In this document: positions 22,301 to 35,066 of the stretch, one piece after another | Position numbering within the stretch: the first letter of the stretch is position 1 | Layout of the letters: every line of letters starts with the position of its first letter | Assembly (NCBI GenBank): GCA_008694505.1 | Contig: VZDJ01000056.1 | Coordinates: 11,434,093 to 11,498,092 of the forward strand | Source: Cyanoderma ruficeps | Taxonomy: Eukaryota > Chordata > Aves > Passeriformes > Timaliidae | Reading direction: 5' to 3' | DNA length: 64,000 nt | Position numbers and translations under genes: made by a program | The notes under the pieces: model-generated | Told to the model about the DNA's origin: nothing | Database searches by the model: none | The model's input: only the letters and a program-made list of their open reading frames with translations

Positions 22301-23119
22301 ATCATTTGGCTGCAGAGGTGATCAAAGGAGGGGGAATAGCTCTGAGGAATGGAAATGCCACATGTTTCTGGGTTAGCAGGTGAGGTAATGCCTTTGCTTT
22401 GGGAGTAATGTGATGTGAGCTCTAAGGGAAGAGGCTTGTTTGGTCGAACCCAGTGTCACAATGGACACAGACAGCTCATCCTCTCCTCATCCAGTGCATG
22501 ATGTCTGTGGTCAGAAGATGATAATCCCTGAGGATGCACGTGGAAGGAATTTCTGATCATAGCAGGCCAAAAAATGGCTGCTGCCCAAAGGCTGCACTTT
22601 GTTTTTTTATTTTATGGAGTTGTTTAGTACAGTTTTGCATGAAGCTTGTACAAGCATTTCTTTTGTGCCTTGGCCTATGCTGTCCGCTTCTCCAGAAATT
22701 CAGAAATCTGCCAAGAAGTTTTGAAGAAGAAAGCTTTGTTTGCAGTCCAGCTCTGTCCTATCCACATCCCACTCCAAGAAGAAGCACATGGCCACAGATG
22801 CAGACACTGACCTCAGCTGGCTGATGGTGCTTGATCTGAAGGGTTAATTGCGACCTTCTGATTGAAATAACTCTGCAATCCTTGGCTGTTCCTCTGTTAA
22901 GTGTTCAGTAGATTCTAGATGCCAATGCTCGTGGGTGGTTCAGTATTTTGAACCTTTGCCTTCTAGAAAATTACAGTTGGGAGGCCAACAGGTACAAGTC
23001 AGCCTGGGAACTGGAGCCTTCATCTGTAAAGGAGCCCGGCCCATCAGGGCTTTGGAGCTCAAAGTAGGTCCCCTGGCCACCAGTGGCTTCTCCACACGTG
23101 CTCATCATGTGCTGGCAGT

Positions 23120-23480
23120 GGCTCCTCCTCTTGGGCTGGTTGTCCCGGGCGCTGAGGTTTTATCCAGAGAGCCGGGAGCCAGCCGAGGTGTCCGGGAGGG
23201 ACGAGCAGCGCCCACAGGAGGGTCCTGCCTCGGGGACAGCACCAGCCCTCGGAGCCTGCAGCAGCAGGAGCTGCCCAGCGGGACAGAAGCTTTGGCTTCG
23301 CTGCCAGAGGGGACCCAAACGTGCCGGGGGCCGCCCTGCCAAGCCCAGCCCTGGAGACCGACAGCGGGCCCGCCATGGAGGAGAGGGAGCCCCCGCCGAG
23401 GTGCGGTACCGGGAGGGGACAGGGCAGGGGACGTGCAGGGGATGGTGTTGGGCGCTGGGGACGGAGGCAGAGGGATGGAG
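23120..23480. promoter_or_regulatory. Intronic CpG island-like block in ITPR1 intron 1
   Basis: About 25 CpGs occur within roughly 340 bases, surrounded by CpG-poor intron. Several overlapping frames are open on both strands, a usual effect of GC-rich sequence. A GAG-GTGCGG donor-like site lies near 23398-23406. It could be an alternative promoter or first exon, or part of an inserted element; no TATA box or known protein is seen. Confidence 0.5.
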
Positions 23481-23586
23481 GCTGGTCAGGGGACAGGCAA
23501 GGAGACTGCAGTGCTGAGTTTGGGCAGTGCTGTGTTTGCTAAGGAGTGCAGAGGGTTGATATGGGGAGCAGGAACCAGCCCCCGGC

Positions 23587-23806
23587 TGTGGTGAACCCTC
23601 AGTAGATACCTGGCCACGCAAAGTGACATTGGGACTGCTGTGTACCCTCTTCTTCCCTGGCCATCTTTGTTCCTTGGCCAAACTCCAGCTGGTGTAATAA
23701 ACCAAGCTTGTTCTCTTTCCCCATGACATTGGTTGTCCTGGTCATTTTTTGGCGTGTTCCAGCTCTCTCCTGATAGAAATCCTCTGGAAAACATTGTGTG
23801 CTCACA
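23587..23806 (+). mobile_element. Possible LTR remnant followed by a tRNA primer-site-like sequence
   Basis: The stretch starts TGTGGTGAACC, contains AATAAA at 23697-23702 and ends …CTCACA at 23806. It is followed directly by GGGGCCTCGTCCAGAG, which matches 12 of 18 bases of a tRNA-Pro primer-binding site (TGGGGGCTCGTCCGGGAT, as in many endogenous retroviruses). A GTAAGTGC donor-like site follows at 23895. No gag, pol or env frames are present. The left boundary is a guess and the whole call is tentative. Confidence 0.3.
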
Positions 23807-26800
23807 GGGGCCTCGTCCAGAGGCTGACGTCCAGGCTGCCTCCTCCCAGCAGGGCTGGAGCCAGCAAGGATGGACTTCAGGAAGTATCAGCTTCAGTAAG
23901 TGCTCCTTACTTTTAATGGGATTAAAAAGATGCTGTCAGGTGTACTTGGTTTGGAACAAAAAAATGAGGTTTTTCCCCTGACAGTGTGTCGCTAATAGAT
24001 ATTCTTGTCCCAGCTGTCTGCAGATGCCTGTCAATAGGACCTGTCAGTCGTCTTCCTTACCTCAGTCAGTGGCTGCTGTGTAAGGGATTGCTGTCAGAGT
24101 GTAACTTCCATGCTTTTGACCTCAATTTTCTGTAACCAGCTTGTCTGGTTGCACTGGGCAAATAATTAAAAAAAAAAAAAAAGGCAGGCGCCCTTTCTAA
24201 GGAGAAAAGGACATTGTGCACGTTTGCTTTCCTGCGCTGAGGTTTTACCGAGGTTAAAGTTACCAAAATACGTTTATCTGTTTTCTTAAACTGCTGCTGC
24301 ACCTATGAAATAGTAACTTCTGAACAAGTTTGTCACTGATATGATAAAAAAATCTCCTTATCTGCGAAGTGGCAACTAGCATGAATGGAACGTAATTAAC
24401 TCGGCCATCATCTTGCTGTGTGAATTTACACTCCTCTTCCCAATTATTTTTAGAGGAAGGGGAAGCGTGCGCTTGATGAGATGTGCAGTGAGACTGAGCT
24501 CCCTCCTGGGAGCAGAGGGGAGTGTGGGCTGGTGGATGGGGATTCGGGAGACCTGGATTCCGATCTGGGCTCCGAGTCTGACCTGCTGCATGTCCTTGAG
24601 AAAGTCACAGTGCTCTGCTGCTCCCTCCTTCCCCTCTTCCCCGGCCTCCATCTTGCCTGCTCAGCCTGGAAATTGGGGAAAAAAAAAAAATAAATAATCT
24701 GCTGCATTTTCAGCGTCGGGAGGAGAAATAGTTTGTCTGAGAAAGTGCATTTCTCCTCCTTAATCTAACGGTTCATCAGCAGCCCATGTGTGGCAGATAG
24801 CAGCCTCCTGGACATGAAAGGTTGCAGCTGAAGGGGAAAACAAGATCCTGTGGTAGATAAATGTACTGTGCTGATGGGGGATTTTTTTTAAGGTGTAATC
24901 TCTGAAATGGAACTCCATGTGCAAAAAAGCGAGCAGTGCTGGCCTCTGCCAGCACCAAGCGCTGTCCCTGAGTTGGGTCCCACTGCAGGTGTGGGAGGAT
25001 CCCGGTGTTCAGGGCAAGGCCTGCTCCACATCCCAAAATCCCTTTATTTCCCTTTCCCTGGCGAGTGCAAAGAGCTCCTTTTAGATTTGCTAAGTCAGAA
25101 GCTTTGCAGATGACAGAGCTCTGTCCTCAGCCCCAGCACGGTGATTATTCACTGGGTGAGCTTTTAAATAAAGCACTTCCTCCCTTCTTTGCCTGTTTTA
25201 ATGGGATTTTTAGGAATCTTAGTGTCCTGAGGGAGGAAAGCTTCCTTTTTCTACTGAAATAAGAAGGAGAAACATCAGATTTGGGTTCCAATTTTTCAAG
25301 TTAGCTGCACCTGTGAAAATACAGACTGCTCTGTGGGTGTTACCCAAAAAGACACATGAAATCTTGGTTTAGTCTATAGGGCCGAATTTTCAGCCAAGTA
25401 ATCTTGTAAAATTTGGATTTATCAGATTACCTAAGCACTGGGTTTTCAGTATAATACAGGCTTTGGTGGTATTTAAAAAATGTTAACTTGCTTGGCCTAA
25501 TTTACCAGTATTAATGACCTGATTCCATTTAATTCAAACACAGACTTACCTGGTCTTGAGGGTTAGATCTGTTAATTTCTGGAGGATTCTGCTTATGCCA
25601 TTAAGCAGTTCTTTGTGTTTGCTTCTTTGTTGTCTCTCTACCCTTAAACTCTGGTCTTGTTTCTGTCAAAAACTGAAACAGAATTAAACTTTCACTCTGG
25701 AATTTCCTGTCGGCAGTAATGAAGTCGAAACACTTAAGTACAGTTTGAGGTTCTATTCTTAAACAACTGAGATAGTGAAAAAGACTTTGATAAAGTGCTG
25801 CTCCCGTTTTGGTACCAGCACATGTAAAATTGCCAGTGTTTATTGAATGGAGCACTAAACCACAGTGAAAAATCTGCCAGTAGAGACCTGAGTGCATCCT
25901 GGGACTGCAGGGCACAGCAAGGAGCTTTTTTTTTTTTTTGCTCTAAACAAACATTATTAGAAGCATCTTAGACGCAGTAATTTGTATCCCAGTTGCTGGG
26001 AATCAAACAGTCGGCAACAAGACACATTTGGACTTGTTTACTTTACAAACAGGATTTGCAGAATTAAAATCCCACACAAGGCAGACGTGTGAGACATGAA
26101 TTCAGGGAAGTGGCTTCGGCTTCTCTGAAAAAGCCTTTTCCCAAACGCGGGAGATGAGGAATGGCAGGGCCGGGATGTTGTCACAAACAGTCCCCGTGAG
26201 GAGGGACTTCAAACGGGGCCTTGACTCGGCTCTTCAAGGAAAGCAAACTCGCTCTTGAAACCTGTTTTTTTTCTGATTTAGCATGGGGAGTGAGACGAGT
26301 GATGGGGGAAACGAGCGGGGGATGTTTAGGGAGCAGTTGCATTTCCCATTCCGGGGGTTCCGAAGGCCGCCGTCTCAGTGAGGTGTGAGGTGTGGGACAG
26401 TCCGTTTGATCTCGCAGTGTTTTCACTGTTAATCCTGCCTGAACTGCCGGTGTGAAATGTGTTTGCATGAGAAAAAGGATTGAATTTCAGGGACTGTGTT
26501 AAGCTTATCCCGGCTTATTCAAGGCCATTAGGCTGAGCATATGCTCTGCTTGTTCCCCTAAATACAGCAGAGTCCTGAGAGCTGGTGGGAACTGCAGAGC
26601 TTCTCCTTGGGGTTGGGGACAAACCGTGGTCAAGGGCTTGTACAAACCCTTATTGGCATTTCTGTTCAGTCATTTTTGCTGTAGGGAAAGCAGCTTGTAT
26701 TGAAGAGACACGAAGATATCTGTAGTAAGAAATAATCAGAACGGAGCCCCAGAGCTGTGTCCCTTTCTGCTCAGTCACAAAATCAAACAGTGTGTGGTGT

Positions 26801-29800
26801 GGTGCAGATTTGTGCTCGCCGGAGCAGGAGGGGAAAGTCCCGAAACTCCTGGTTTTCCTGGGTTTAATTCTCTGCCTGGATTTAGCTAATGCATGTTCAG
26901 CTCCAACCCCATAGAGCAGAGCCGGCTGAAAAGCTTGTGGGTCAGTTTCTTGAAATTCACGTGAAATTCAGCAGATTTTGATGATTGTTTATTTATTGTA
27001 GTCAGTTTCTTAAACACGAACTTGATTTTGTTTTCCTGTGCAGACGAACTGTATATAAAACATATTGAGACACTAACTTTGATACAGACATGAGGAAACA
27101 GTCACCAACCTAATTATAAAAATTCAGGCTGTCAGGGCTTAAAAAAAATGCTGCAGAGTGGGTTCATATCTCAAGAATTTTTTGATGTCTATGGGCAGAT
27201 ACAGTTAACTTCTCAGTGTACAGTCCACTTTTAGTTCACGTTTGTTTTGCAGCCTGGCAAGTCCTTCTGTCTGTTAAAATTAGAACCTTCAGCTTAGTGG
27301 GAAAAGAGCATTATTTTTAAAGCTTGGATTGCTGCTGTCGACATTGCTGCCACCTGAGTTAAGCTGCTTGGGGAAACCTGACTTCATTTCTGCTAGGTAA
27401 TTCCGTGCTTATCAGTGCTTCATCTTTGATTTTTTTTTTAAAGTGGATTTACCTAGAGGGAATCTTGTTTTCCTGCAGTGTTTAAGGGGAAGAGGAGGAC
27501 AATGCTCCCTGGGTAACACTGCCGTGTTTCAGCTGGAACAGGATGAATTTCCTGCAGCACTCCCCTCTGGCAAGGCTGTGAGAGTGCCATTAAAACCGGG
27601 ATTATGCACAGAATAACTGCAAGTGTTCTCTTAGGGCCGTCCCCTCCTCTAGCATAAATCAATTGCTCTTGGCACTAGCATATCTAAAATAAATAAATAG
27701 TGGGGTAATGGTTGTATTTGTCTACGGAGCACAATTGCCTGTTGAGCAGCGTGATTGTGCCGTAGCCATGAGAGCCAGGTACTGGGGGATGTGGAAATCC
27801 TCCTGTGCTGCACTCCAGGGAGTTCTGCTGGCCGTCCCTGTCTGGTCAGTGCCTTGGGGAGGGAAATGTCCCCTCCACAGCCAGGGGACATTCAGGGATG
27901 CTCCAACTGGAGTATCCAGGAGCAAACCTGTTCTCCTGAGTGCCTGTGCTGTGAACTTGGCATAAATGTGCCAAGGCTGACAGATTTTTACTGCCTCCGC
28001 TTCTGGCTTGTCCTGCTGAAGAAAATAATCTGAAATGACCCCCACAGAGGTCTGGTTTTGGGAGGATTAGTGTGGTCAGCTGTTGTTGAGAGCATCTTTT
28101 AGAAAGAAAGCTTTTCAAGCTCGGTACCTAGGAAGTTTGCTCTTGAAAACTTTCCAGTTTTACTTTTTGCTTCACATTTCCCAGTTGTCAGAGGTAAAAA
28201 ATACTCCATTTGAGGTGGCTGTTCATTTGGTGTTTGATGCCAATAACTGGAGTGGTTTTGTTAGTCCCTTGTGAGGAGACTGTAAAAAGCTTCAAAGCTA
28301 AATCAGTGTGGCAATGATTCTCTTCCCCTGAAAGTGGGGATGTCTGTGGGGTCACTGAGTCCCTTTTCCATCTGCCACTCCAGCGTGTTCCTGAGCACTG
28401 GCCAGGCTGAGCAGCAGCATTTGTAGGGAGAAATGTCAGGGGGACTGACTTTGGCTAGTAAGGAATAGATGTAGCCAGTTCTCATTTTGCCTGTGGGGAA
28501 GCCTGAGGATAAATCAGTATTTTATAAGAGTGGGAATTGGCTCCCTGCTTCCCGAGATGGTGGAGCATCTCCTGGTGTGTTGGAGATGACATCACACTGA
28601 TGGGTGTCAGAACATTCAGAAACACTCGAGCAGGGGAAGTGAGGATTTACATGGTGATTAATCCTTGCCTAAGCCTTGGCAAACAAGGTTATTGTGGCCA
28701 GATCAGCCCTTTGTAAAGCCTAACTCCAGCAGAGCTGCAATTGTGAGGAGCACAGCTCTCCTGGCTGGGAGAGGCTGGGATTCCAGGATGGGATTCCAGG
28801 CTGCACCCCAAACCCAGCCCTGCAGCGATGACTTTGCGAGCTCATGCAGAAATTCTAAGGGTGATCTCGTGAAGAACCCAGCAGTTCAATTCACTGAACT
28901 GCTGCCAGGCTCCACACCACCTTTCTGCTGCCCAGAACTCTGTCATGGTTTGGGTAAAGCTGATCAACATTTTATTAGTGGAATTGTCAGTAAATTGCAG
29001 ATGAGCTTTTTTTAGGGGTTTGCACTATCACGATCTGTCAGTTACAATATTGTGGCATGTTGGGGTCTTCCTTGGTGAAGAAAATTTAAGAAAATTGAAG
29101 CAGTATCCTGGAAAGTGATGCTGGAGTTTGCTTGTCCGTCCCCGAGCCTGGTTTTGGTCAATAGTCTGAGATTCTTCTCTTTTTTTTTTTTCCCCAAGAA
29201 AATCTCTAATGAAAGTCAATAATTTTGACCTTCACATTCCCTTGGGAGCAGCTGTACTGAACAGCTGCCTGTTGTGAGGAAAAAAGCAATCCCCATCACA
29301 GCCTGGGAAGGAAACCTTAATGCCATTGTAGAAAGGGTTAATTGGAAAGTAATCCGTGGTTTTTGTTGGCTCAGACAGCTTTTGCTTGGGACTGTATTAA
29401 TTCAGGGCTGAGCCTAACTTTGAGGGATGAAAAGTTTTTTAGTCCGAAGTTGGTGATTTAATATCCAAGTCAGGAAATGGGGAAAGTTGTATTTCCAGTG
29501 CTGCTAATTCAGTCCCTCTGCATTTCTCTGTATGTTTCATGGCATAGATCTTAAAATAGGTAGCAGTGTTTTTCTGTCCACTACCCAAGAAAGAATGGGA
29601 ACAGACTGGGTAACTTCAGTGGCTGAAGGCCTTGGCATTTAACAAGCAACGTGGAGGCAGAGGGTTTGGGTTTGTGTGTACCCAGATTTGATTCCAGAGG
29701 AGCTGAGACCCCTTTACCTGCGTATCAGCCTGGCCTGTTATCTCTTGGTTTTCCTGGATTTGGTTTTCCTTGTACCAGTGACACGGATTTACAGGGGTAG

Positions 29801-31300
29801 AATGTCAATCGTGTGCTTTGATTTAATAAGAGTGAAAGTTGTTATTGTTATTCCCAGCAGCAAAGATCCTTTGGGTGTGAGGAGGGAGAACTGATTGGAG
29901 TTTTTAGGAAGTGTAACTTCGGGTTTTTATTGCCCTTTCATAGCTGCAAACATCACCCTTTTAGATCTCCATGAATTTGTCCTTGTTGAGCTCCACCCTT
30001 GCCTAACAACCTGATCCTTATGCTTTTGGTAAACAAGATAATATCCAGGGAAAGGGGATATTTATCCCTGTACAGTCAGGGCTGTGCTCTAGAATAAGCA
30101 GAATTTCCTGCTGCTCAGTTCTTTTGCTCTTAGACCATCCAGATCCTCTCTGTGTGTGATGGGGAGAGAGGCTGGAAGTGTTTTGGGTTCTTTTTCCCTC
30201 CCTCGGCTGTGGGAGCGTGGCCCTGGGCAGTGTTGGCTGGCAGAGCTCACAGCCTGCCAGGAGGAGCAGCTTGGAAGAGCCTTGGTGCTCCTGCTGTTGG
30301 AAAACCTCAAGCCCAGGAGCTGGTTGGGCCTTTTTGAACCTGGTGATCAAAAAGCAGGGCTTGGGAGGATCTCCAGGAAACCAGTGAAGGGGCTTGGAAA
30401 AGATGTCTTTGAAAATCTGTTCTGTTGGGGTTTTTATCCAGGCTCGTGTTGTCTCTTTGTTGCAGATTGGAACTCACTTTTCCCCCCATATTTATTGAAA
30501 TGACAGGTGGGTCCTGTGTCATTTGGACTTGGGGCTTTAGAGAAGGTGAAGTTCTTAATGCAGTGGAAGTTGACAACACTCAGCGTCTGTCTCCTCAGTG
30601 TTACTTTTAAGCCATCTATTTCAAACCCAGGATTGAAGTATTACTGATTCCACAGAGATTTGGTTACCTGATAAAGCATTTGACTTGGAAAAATCTTAAT
30701 CTTTATGTTTTTACATGCAAAATCTGTTGTGAGGCATGCTGAGAGGGTCTTCACCTGACTCTGGTTTTGGGCTGCAGGTGTGAGCAGGAGGCTGCTGGTG
30801 TTGTCAGAATTTCAACGTGCCCCAAAAACGTTGCCATGAATCGGGTCAATATTCTGAATTTCTCAGGAGCACCATTCTAGCACGAAGGAGAGCCTTTAAA
30901 GAATGCTTAAACCTCTCTTTAATCCTGGCAAAGAAATGTGCTTTAGATACAAATATGCCTTAAACTGAAACAGTCCCCTCTCCCCGTTTCCCCCCGGCAG
31001 GTGGGATGGGTTGGGTTGGTACAGCTGAAATTCAGCATCCTCTGGGATGAATGCCTGCCTGTGCAGCAGTCCCCCGTGGAATGGATGCCAGTAGCTGCTT
31101 GTTTTTCCCTGGTTTATTTTTCCAAGCGAGCACTGCTGGGTTTTCTTTGATACCTGAAATTCCACTGCGAGAACCTCGCTCGGTTTTTCAAACAAACCGA
31201 CAATCAAAGGCAGAGGGTCCTGTTGCTGTAACCTCTGGTAGCTGCACCAAGGAATTCTGCCTGATTGATGTTGTGCTTTATTCTTTCTTCTTTCTTCCAG

Positions 31301-31408
31301 GGGCAATAAGCCAGAGATGACTGACAAGATGTCGAGCTTCCTTCATATTGGAGATATTTGTTCTCTCTATGCAGAGGGCTCAACAAATGGATTTATTAGC
31401 ACTTTGGG
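31301..31408 (+). CDS. ITPR1: ITPR1 first coding exon (IP3 receptor type 1, residues 1-31)
   Basis: The acceptor is 'ttctttcttctttcttccag'. After a 16-base leader the ATG at 31317 opens [20 protein letters not shown], then [11 protein letters not shown], identical to mammalian ITPR1 except Thr for Ser at position 2. The exon ends with two bases of the Gly31 codon before the donor GTAAGA. The protein is the IP3-gated Ca2+ release channel of the ER. This segment is the first part of the N-terminal suppressor beta-trefoil (MIR-type) domain. The start is chosen by homology; a second Met at position 5 is in frame. Confidence 0.98.
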
Positions 31409-32734
31409 GTAAGAACAGCTGTTCTCTTGTATTAAAAACATCCTAAGAAGGACTAGCAGAGCTCAGCTAGCTCTCCTGAGCCTGATCCCAGGGAATACTG
31501 GCTAAAACAAGGGAGCTTTATGGATCGATTCGGCCCTCCATTTAAAAATGGCCTAAAATGAACATGGCAAGGTAGATTTTGGGAGGCTGGAGAGTGCATC
31601 AATGGCTGTGGTGCAGTTTTGTCCCTGGTGGGGAGGAGGAAGAACCTTGGCAGGTGAAGGGGTAGAGGGGGGATGAATGCAATCCAATGATTTTCATGTT
31701 GTTGTCTGTCCCGTGTCCATCCGTGTGTCCCGTCCTGTCCCTCCCTGCCCCTTCCCCCAGTCAGGGCTGAACAGACCCCAGTGCACTCTGCACAAAAATG
31801 CAACATAGGCAATGGAAGTAGTTTAAAAAAGATCTGTATCTAACAAAAAAAAAAATCAAATCCCTGAGTCAAGTGGTTTAAATACCAGTAACTCGCCAGT
31901 ACAGCAAGTTTGGTCTTAAAATTGAGGTTTAATTTGAGGTTTCTCCTACAAACAAAATCGTTTTTCTCCTATCAAAGGAGAACATGTTTTGACCCTCGTG
32001 GTTTGCTCTGGAGCTGCAGTGGGAGCTGTGCTGTGCCAGCTCCTGCCCTGGGTGTGCTTCCCACAGAGCCCCTTTGTGCTGCCTTCCACAAGGACACAGA
32101 GCAGGTGCTGTGGAGCAGGGAGAAGTGAATGCTACTCCATTAACCAAAAAAAAAAGTAACTTTTCACGTGGGAAAAGGACGAGCTGGCAGAGCAAAGCCA
32201 TGGGGTTGGAAGGCAGCTCTGAGGAGGGCCAGGGAATGTTTGACCCTGCCGAGGAGGAACCTCTGCAAACATCTGGGTGCTGTTTGGGTGAGAAGCTCCA
32301 GGAGCACCTCTGGCCCCGTTCCCGTGTGGCCCACGGGGCTGTGCCCAGCGAGGGGCACACACACAACCTGCTCTTTCTCATTTCCAGTAGCCCTAAGGGC
32401 CTCAGGGTGGGTACAGTCACAGCACATTTTTTTGCTGCCTACAGTCCAGATGCATCTGATAAATGGAGCTCCCAAGCAGGGTACAGAGACAGCATCCTGG
32501 TAAGTGCCTCGGCAGGAAACGATGGGCTGGAATCTCACCTGAGTGACTCCAAACTAACTTGTAGGTTTAGTCCTCTAGCTATTAGGATTCTGGAAAATAA
32601 AGGGGGCAGAGAAGGAAGCAGACACTGAAGATGCACCATGATCTATTATAGGAAAGAGAAGAAAATATGGGATGCTGCCAGAAAGGAAAGAAGGTATGCT
32701 AAAAGCAAGGGATGTAGTAAGTAGGGTTGGTCGA

Positions 32735-32837
32735 ATAGTATTTGGCGAATGTATTTGACAAATTTCCCAGGTCCTCGTCAAATATGGCACGTGCACTCTG
32801 CAGTTCTGGGTCAGCTGTGTAACGGGCCAAATACTAT
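32735..32837. repeat. Inverted repeat with 12-bp perfect arms (possible old MITE)
   Basis: ATAGTATTTGGC at 32735-32746 is the exact reverse complement of GCCAAATACTAT at 32826-32837. The similarity extends weakly outward (gttggtcga versus gttcagcag), with about 79 bases between the arms. The pattern fits a short nonautonomous DNA transposon or a conserved hairpin. No target-site duplication is evident. Confidence 0.6.
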
Positions 32838-33830
32838 CTGCTGAACACTGGCAACATGAATTATCCTCTACATCTGCCTCTTGTTTTCTCTTCCCAGCCC
32901 TGAAGCGAGTTTGGCAGTAAATAATTCCAGGCCAAAGTAGAAAGTTGTTCTGCCATGTGGAATCCCACGCGGTGCATGATGAACAGTGTGCAGTGGCTGT
33001 GGCTTCTGATGGCATTGCTGAGCAGATATTTTTCACCATGGGTAGTCCTTTTGGATATGACAGGCCCCCCCCAAGCATTTTTCAATTCACTGTGTATTTC
33101 CTAGGCTTGATGAGATGTTCTTGTGGCAGGCCCAAAGAGCCCTCAGTGTTCAAGCCTCCTCTTTGATTTGCTTAGTGCTGTTCTTAAGGTAACTGCATTA
33201 TGTAATGGCCACGTATCTCTGTGCCTAATTCAAGCCAGAAATCCTAATTGCCGTGTGAAACATGAAATGCATTATCATCTTAATAAGCCTTTGTAATCAA
33301 ATTAGTTTTTGTCCCATATTTAATTTAGTCTTTGTCCTGGAGAAAATTCAAGCAGCAAAGGAAAGATTTGGTGTAATTGTCCTCCAGCCCATGTGGAGTT
33401 TTGGCAGTCTGATGTCATAACGATGTGTAATGCCTTGTTATGTGGTTACTGAAAGTTGAGGAGCAGATACCACTCTACATCTTAATGCTGTCCTAAATCT
33501 CTGAAGAGTGTTCCTATTTAATATTCCTATGACGTGTTGCTTAATCAGAACTTTACTCTTGCTGTTTCCCAAGCTCAGTGCTGTCATTATGATGATTACT
33601 GGTGTACAAAATATCCTCTTCCGTGTTCCTCACCCTGTGAAATTTTCCTCTCACTAGTTTGGGAAGTTCCTCTTTACTTTCAACTTAATCTCGGATGAGA
33701 GGGATGCATTGCACTGAGATTATCTGTATGGGATGATCAGAGCAACCAATTTCCGTGATATTTTTGGCCCTATGTTCACCAGAAGCGGGTGCTTCAGCTC
33801 AAATGTTAATTCCATTCACATTGGAGCACC

Positions 33831-33846
33831 TATATATATATATATA
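33831..33846. repeat. (TA)8 microsatellite
   Basis: Eight TA units occur in ITPR1 intron 2. Confidence 0.9.
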
Positions 33847-34995
33847 GTGCTGAGTAGGGAGAAAATCCATGGGGAAAAAGCAATTCACTCTGAATGTTTG
33901 CATATGCAAATTTTAGATGCCTCGAACTGTTGAGCCCCCTTAGTTTCTCTGATCTCTTAATTTTCTTGCACTTCCTTATTTTCTCTAATTGTTGTCTCAA
34001 GATGCTCCCTGCATGTGACCAGCCTCTGCAAGGAACAACTCTCATATTCTAGGTCTCAGTCTTTCTCGAGTTGATTCTGCATGAGAATGGACCTCTCAAA
34101 CCTTTGACCTTGGAGTTTTACTTTCTACGTTTGTGTAGAAAGCCTCTTTGACAGATTGGTTGTAAGGGGCCAAATTGAGTCGTTTAGGATGAAATCCAAC
34201 CCCAAAATGTTTGGTTACAGGTGCCATTTTCCAGTTTGGGAAAAGCCCCATTCCACCTTGACCCAAAGCTGCTCAGGCAGAGCAGTGGGAGCAGCTGCTT
34301 CTTAACTGTTCCCTTTATTCTGTGGGATTTCAACGGACCCTGTGGGGCCTGTGCAGGGACAGACAGCTCTGTGCTGCCATTCCCTCTTGGAATCTCTTGG
34401 GTTCGCTTGTCCAGCTCCCCCCTTCCTGCCAGACCAGGAGGAGGTTGGCTCAATCAATCCCTGTGTTTGGCTGGTGAGCAGGAGGGTACATATGTGCCTT
34501 CCTTTCTCTCAGGAGTCAACTTTTATTGTGGCAGTGATTGTTCCTGCCATGTCTTAATCCTGGAGGGGTCACGGGATCAGTGTCCAGTTTGCATAGCTGT
34601 GATCTTTTCCTGTTCTCCATTCATATAAACACATTTGCAGCGTGACTCAAATCTGTCCAAGAGGCAGGAACTGTCCTGAGGCTGTCTGTCACCTCCCTAG
34701 AATATGGGCTGTTCTGTCTGCACCTCGAGCAGGGGACATAAAGATGATGCAGAACACAGGAGCAATGACTTATTTATTGTCCCACCCTACCAGGAGCATA
34801 GCTCTGGGCAACAGTAAAAAAAATTAGCTGCATGCTTCTTAGAAAGATCTGGCATAAGTTGGCATTTGGGGAATGTCTTCTGCTGAAGTGGCCACTCGGA
34901 TGAAATATTGCAAGTGAACGACTTTGGTTTTGTTGAGGAGGATGGAAGGGGCTGCAGGGGGCTGCAATCTCACTTCCCTGCTCATTTCTTTGCAG

Positions 34996-35066
34996 CCTTG
35001 TGGATGATCGGTGTGTTGTACAGCCAGAAGCAGGTGATCTTAACAACCCACCCAAAAAATTCAGAG
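34996..35066 (+). CDS. ITPR1: ITPR1 second coding exon (residues 31-55)
   Basis: The exon is 71 nt between 'ctcatttctttgcag' and the donor GTAAGT. Its first base completes Gly31. It then encodes [20 protein letters not shown] and K-F-R, and ends with the first base of the Asp55 codon. It matches mammalian ITPR1 except Ala for Thr at position 43. It contains Leu32, Val33, Asp34, Arg36 and Arg54, residues implicated in suppression of IP3 binding by the N-terminal domain; Arg36 is a human ataxia mutation site. It is intact. Confidence 0.98.

Larger units (their letters stand above)
17184..31300 (+). other. ITPR1: ITPR1 intron 1 (5' UTR intron), about 14.1 kb
   Basis: The intron runs from the GTACGG donor to the acceptor 'ttctttcttctttcttccag'. 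It contains a 33-bp repeat (17267-17390), CR1 copies at 19400, 20345, 21693 and 22205, an internal CpG-rich block (23120-23480) and a possible LTR/primer-site remnant (23587-23826). Poly-A runs occur near 24168-24182 and a poly-T run near 25926-25940. I see no protein gene in it that I can support. Confidence 0.75.
31409..34995 (+). other. ITPR1: ITPR1 intron 2, about 3.6 kb
   Basis: The intron is bounded by GTAAGA and 'ctcatttctttgcag'. It contains a 12-bp perfect inverted repeat (32735-32837), a short TA microsatellite (33831-33846) and an AT-rich block near 33180-33345 with several TAAT/ATGCAT-type motifs. There is no further gene. Confidence 0.9.

Noticed and set aside
22935..23594. 219-codon plus-strand frame and a 144-codon one with a hydrophobic start
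   Set aside because: They overlap in several phases within the CpG-rich block; a signal-like M-C-W-Q-W-L-L-L-L-G-W is suggestive but no frame stands out as coding.
29676..29894. 72-codon frame with a membrane-like stretch in ITPR1 intron 1
   Set aside because: The hydrophobic part is T-rich intron sequence; no acceptor, donor or partner exon is evident.
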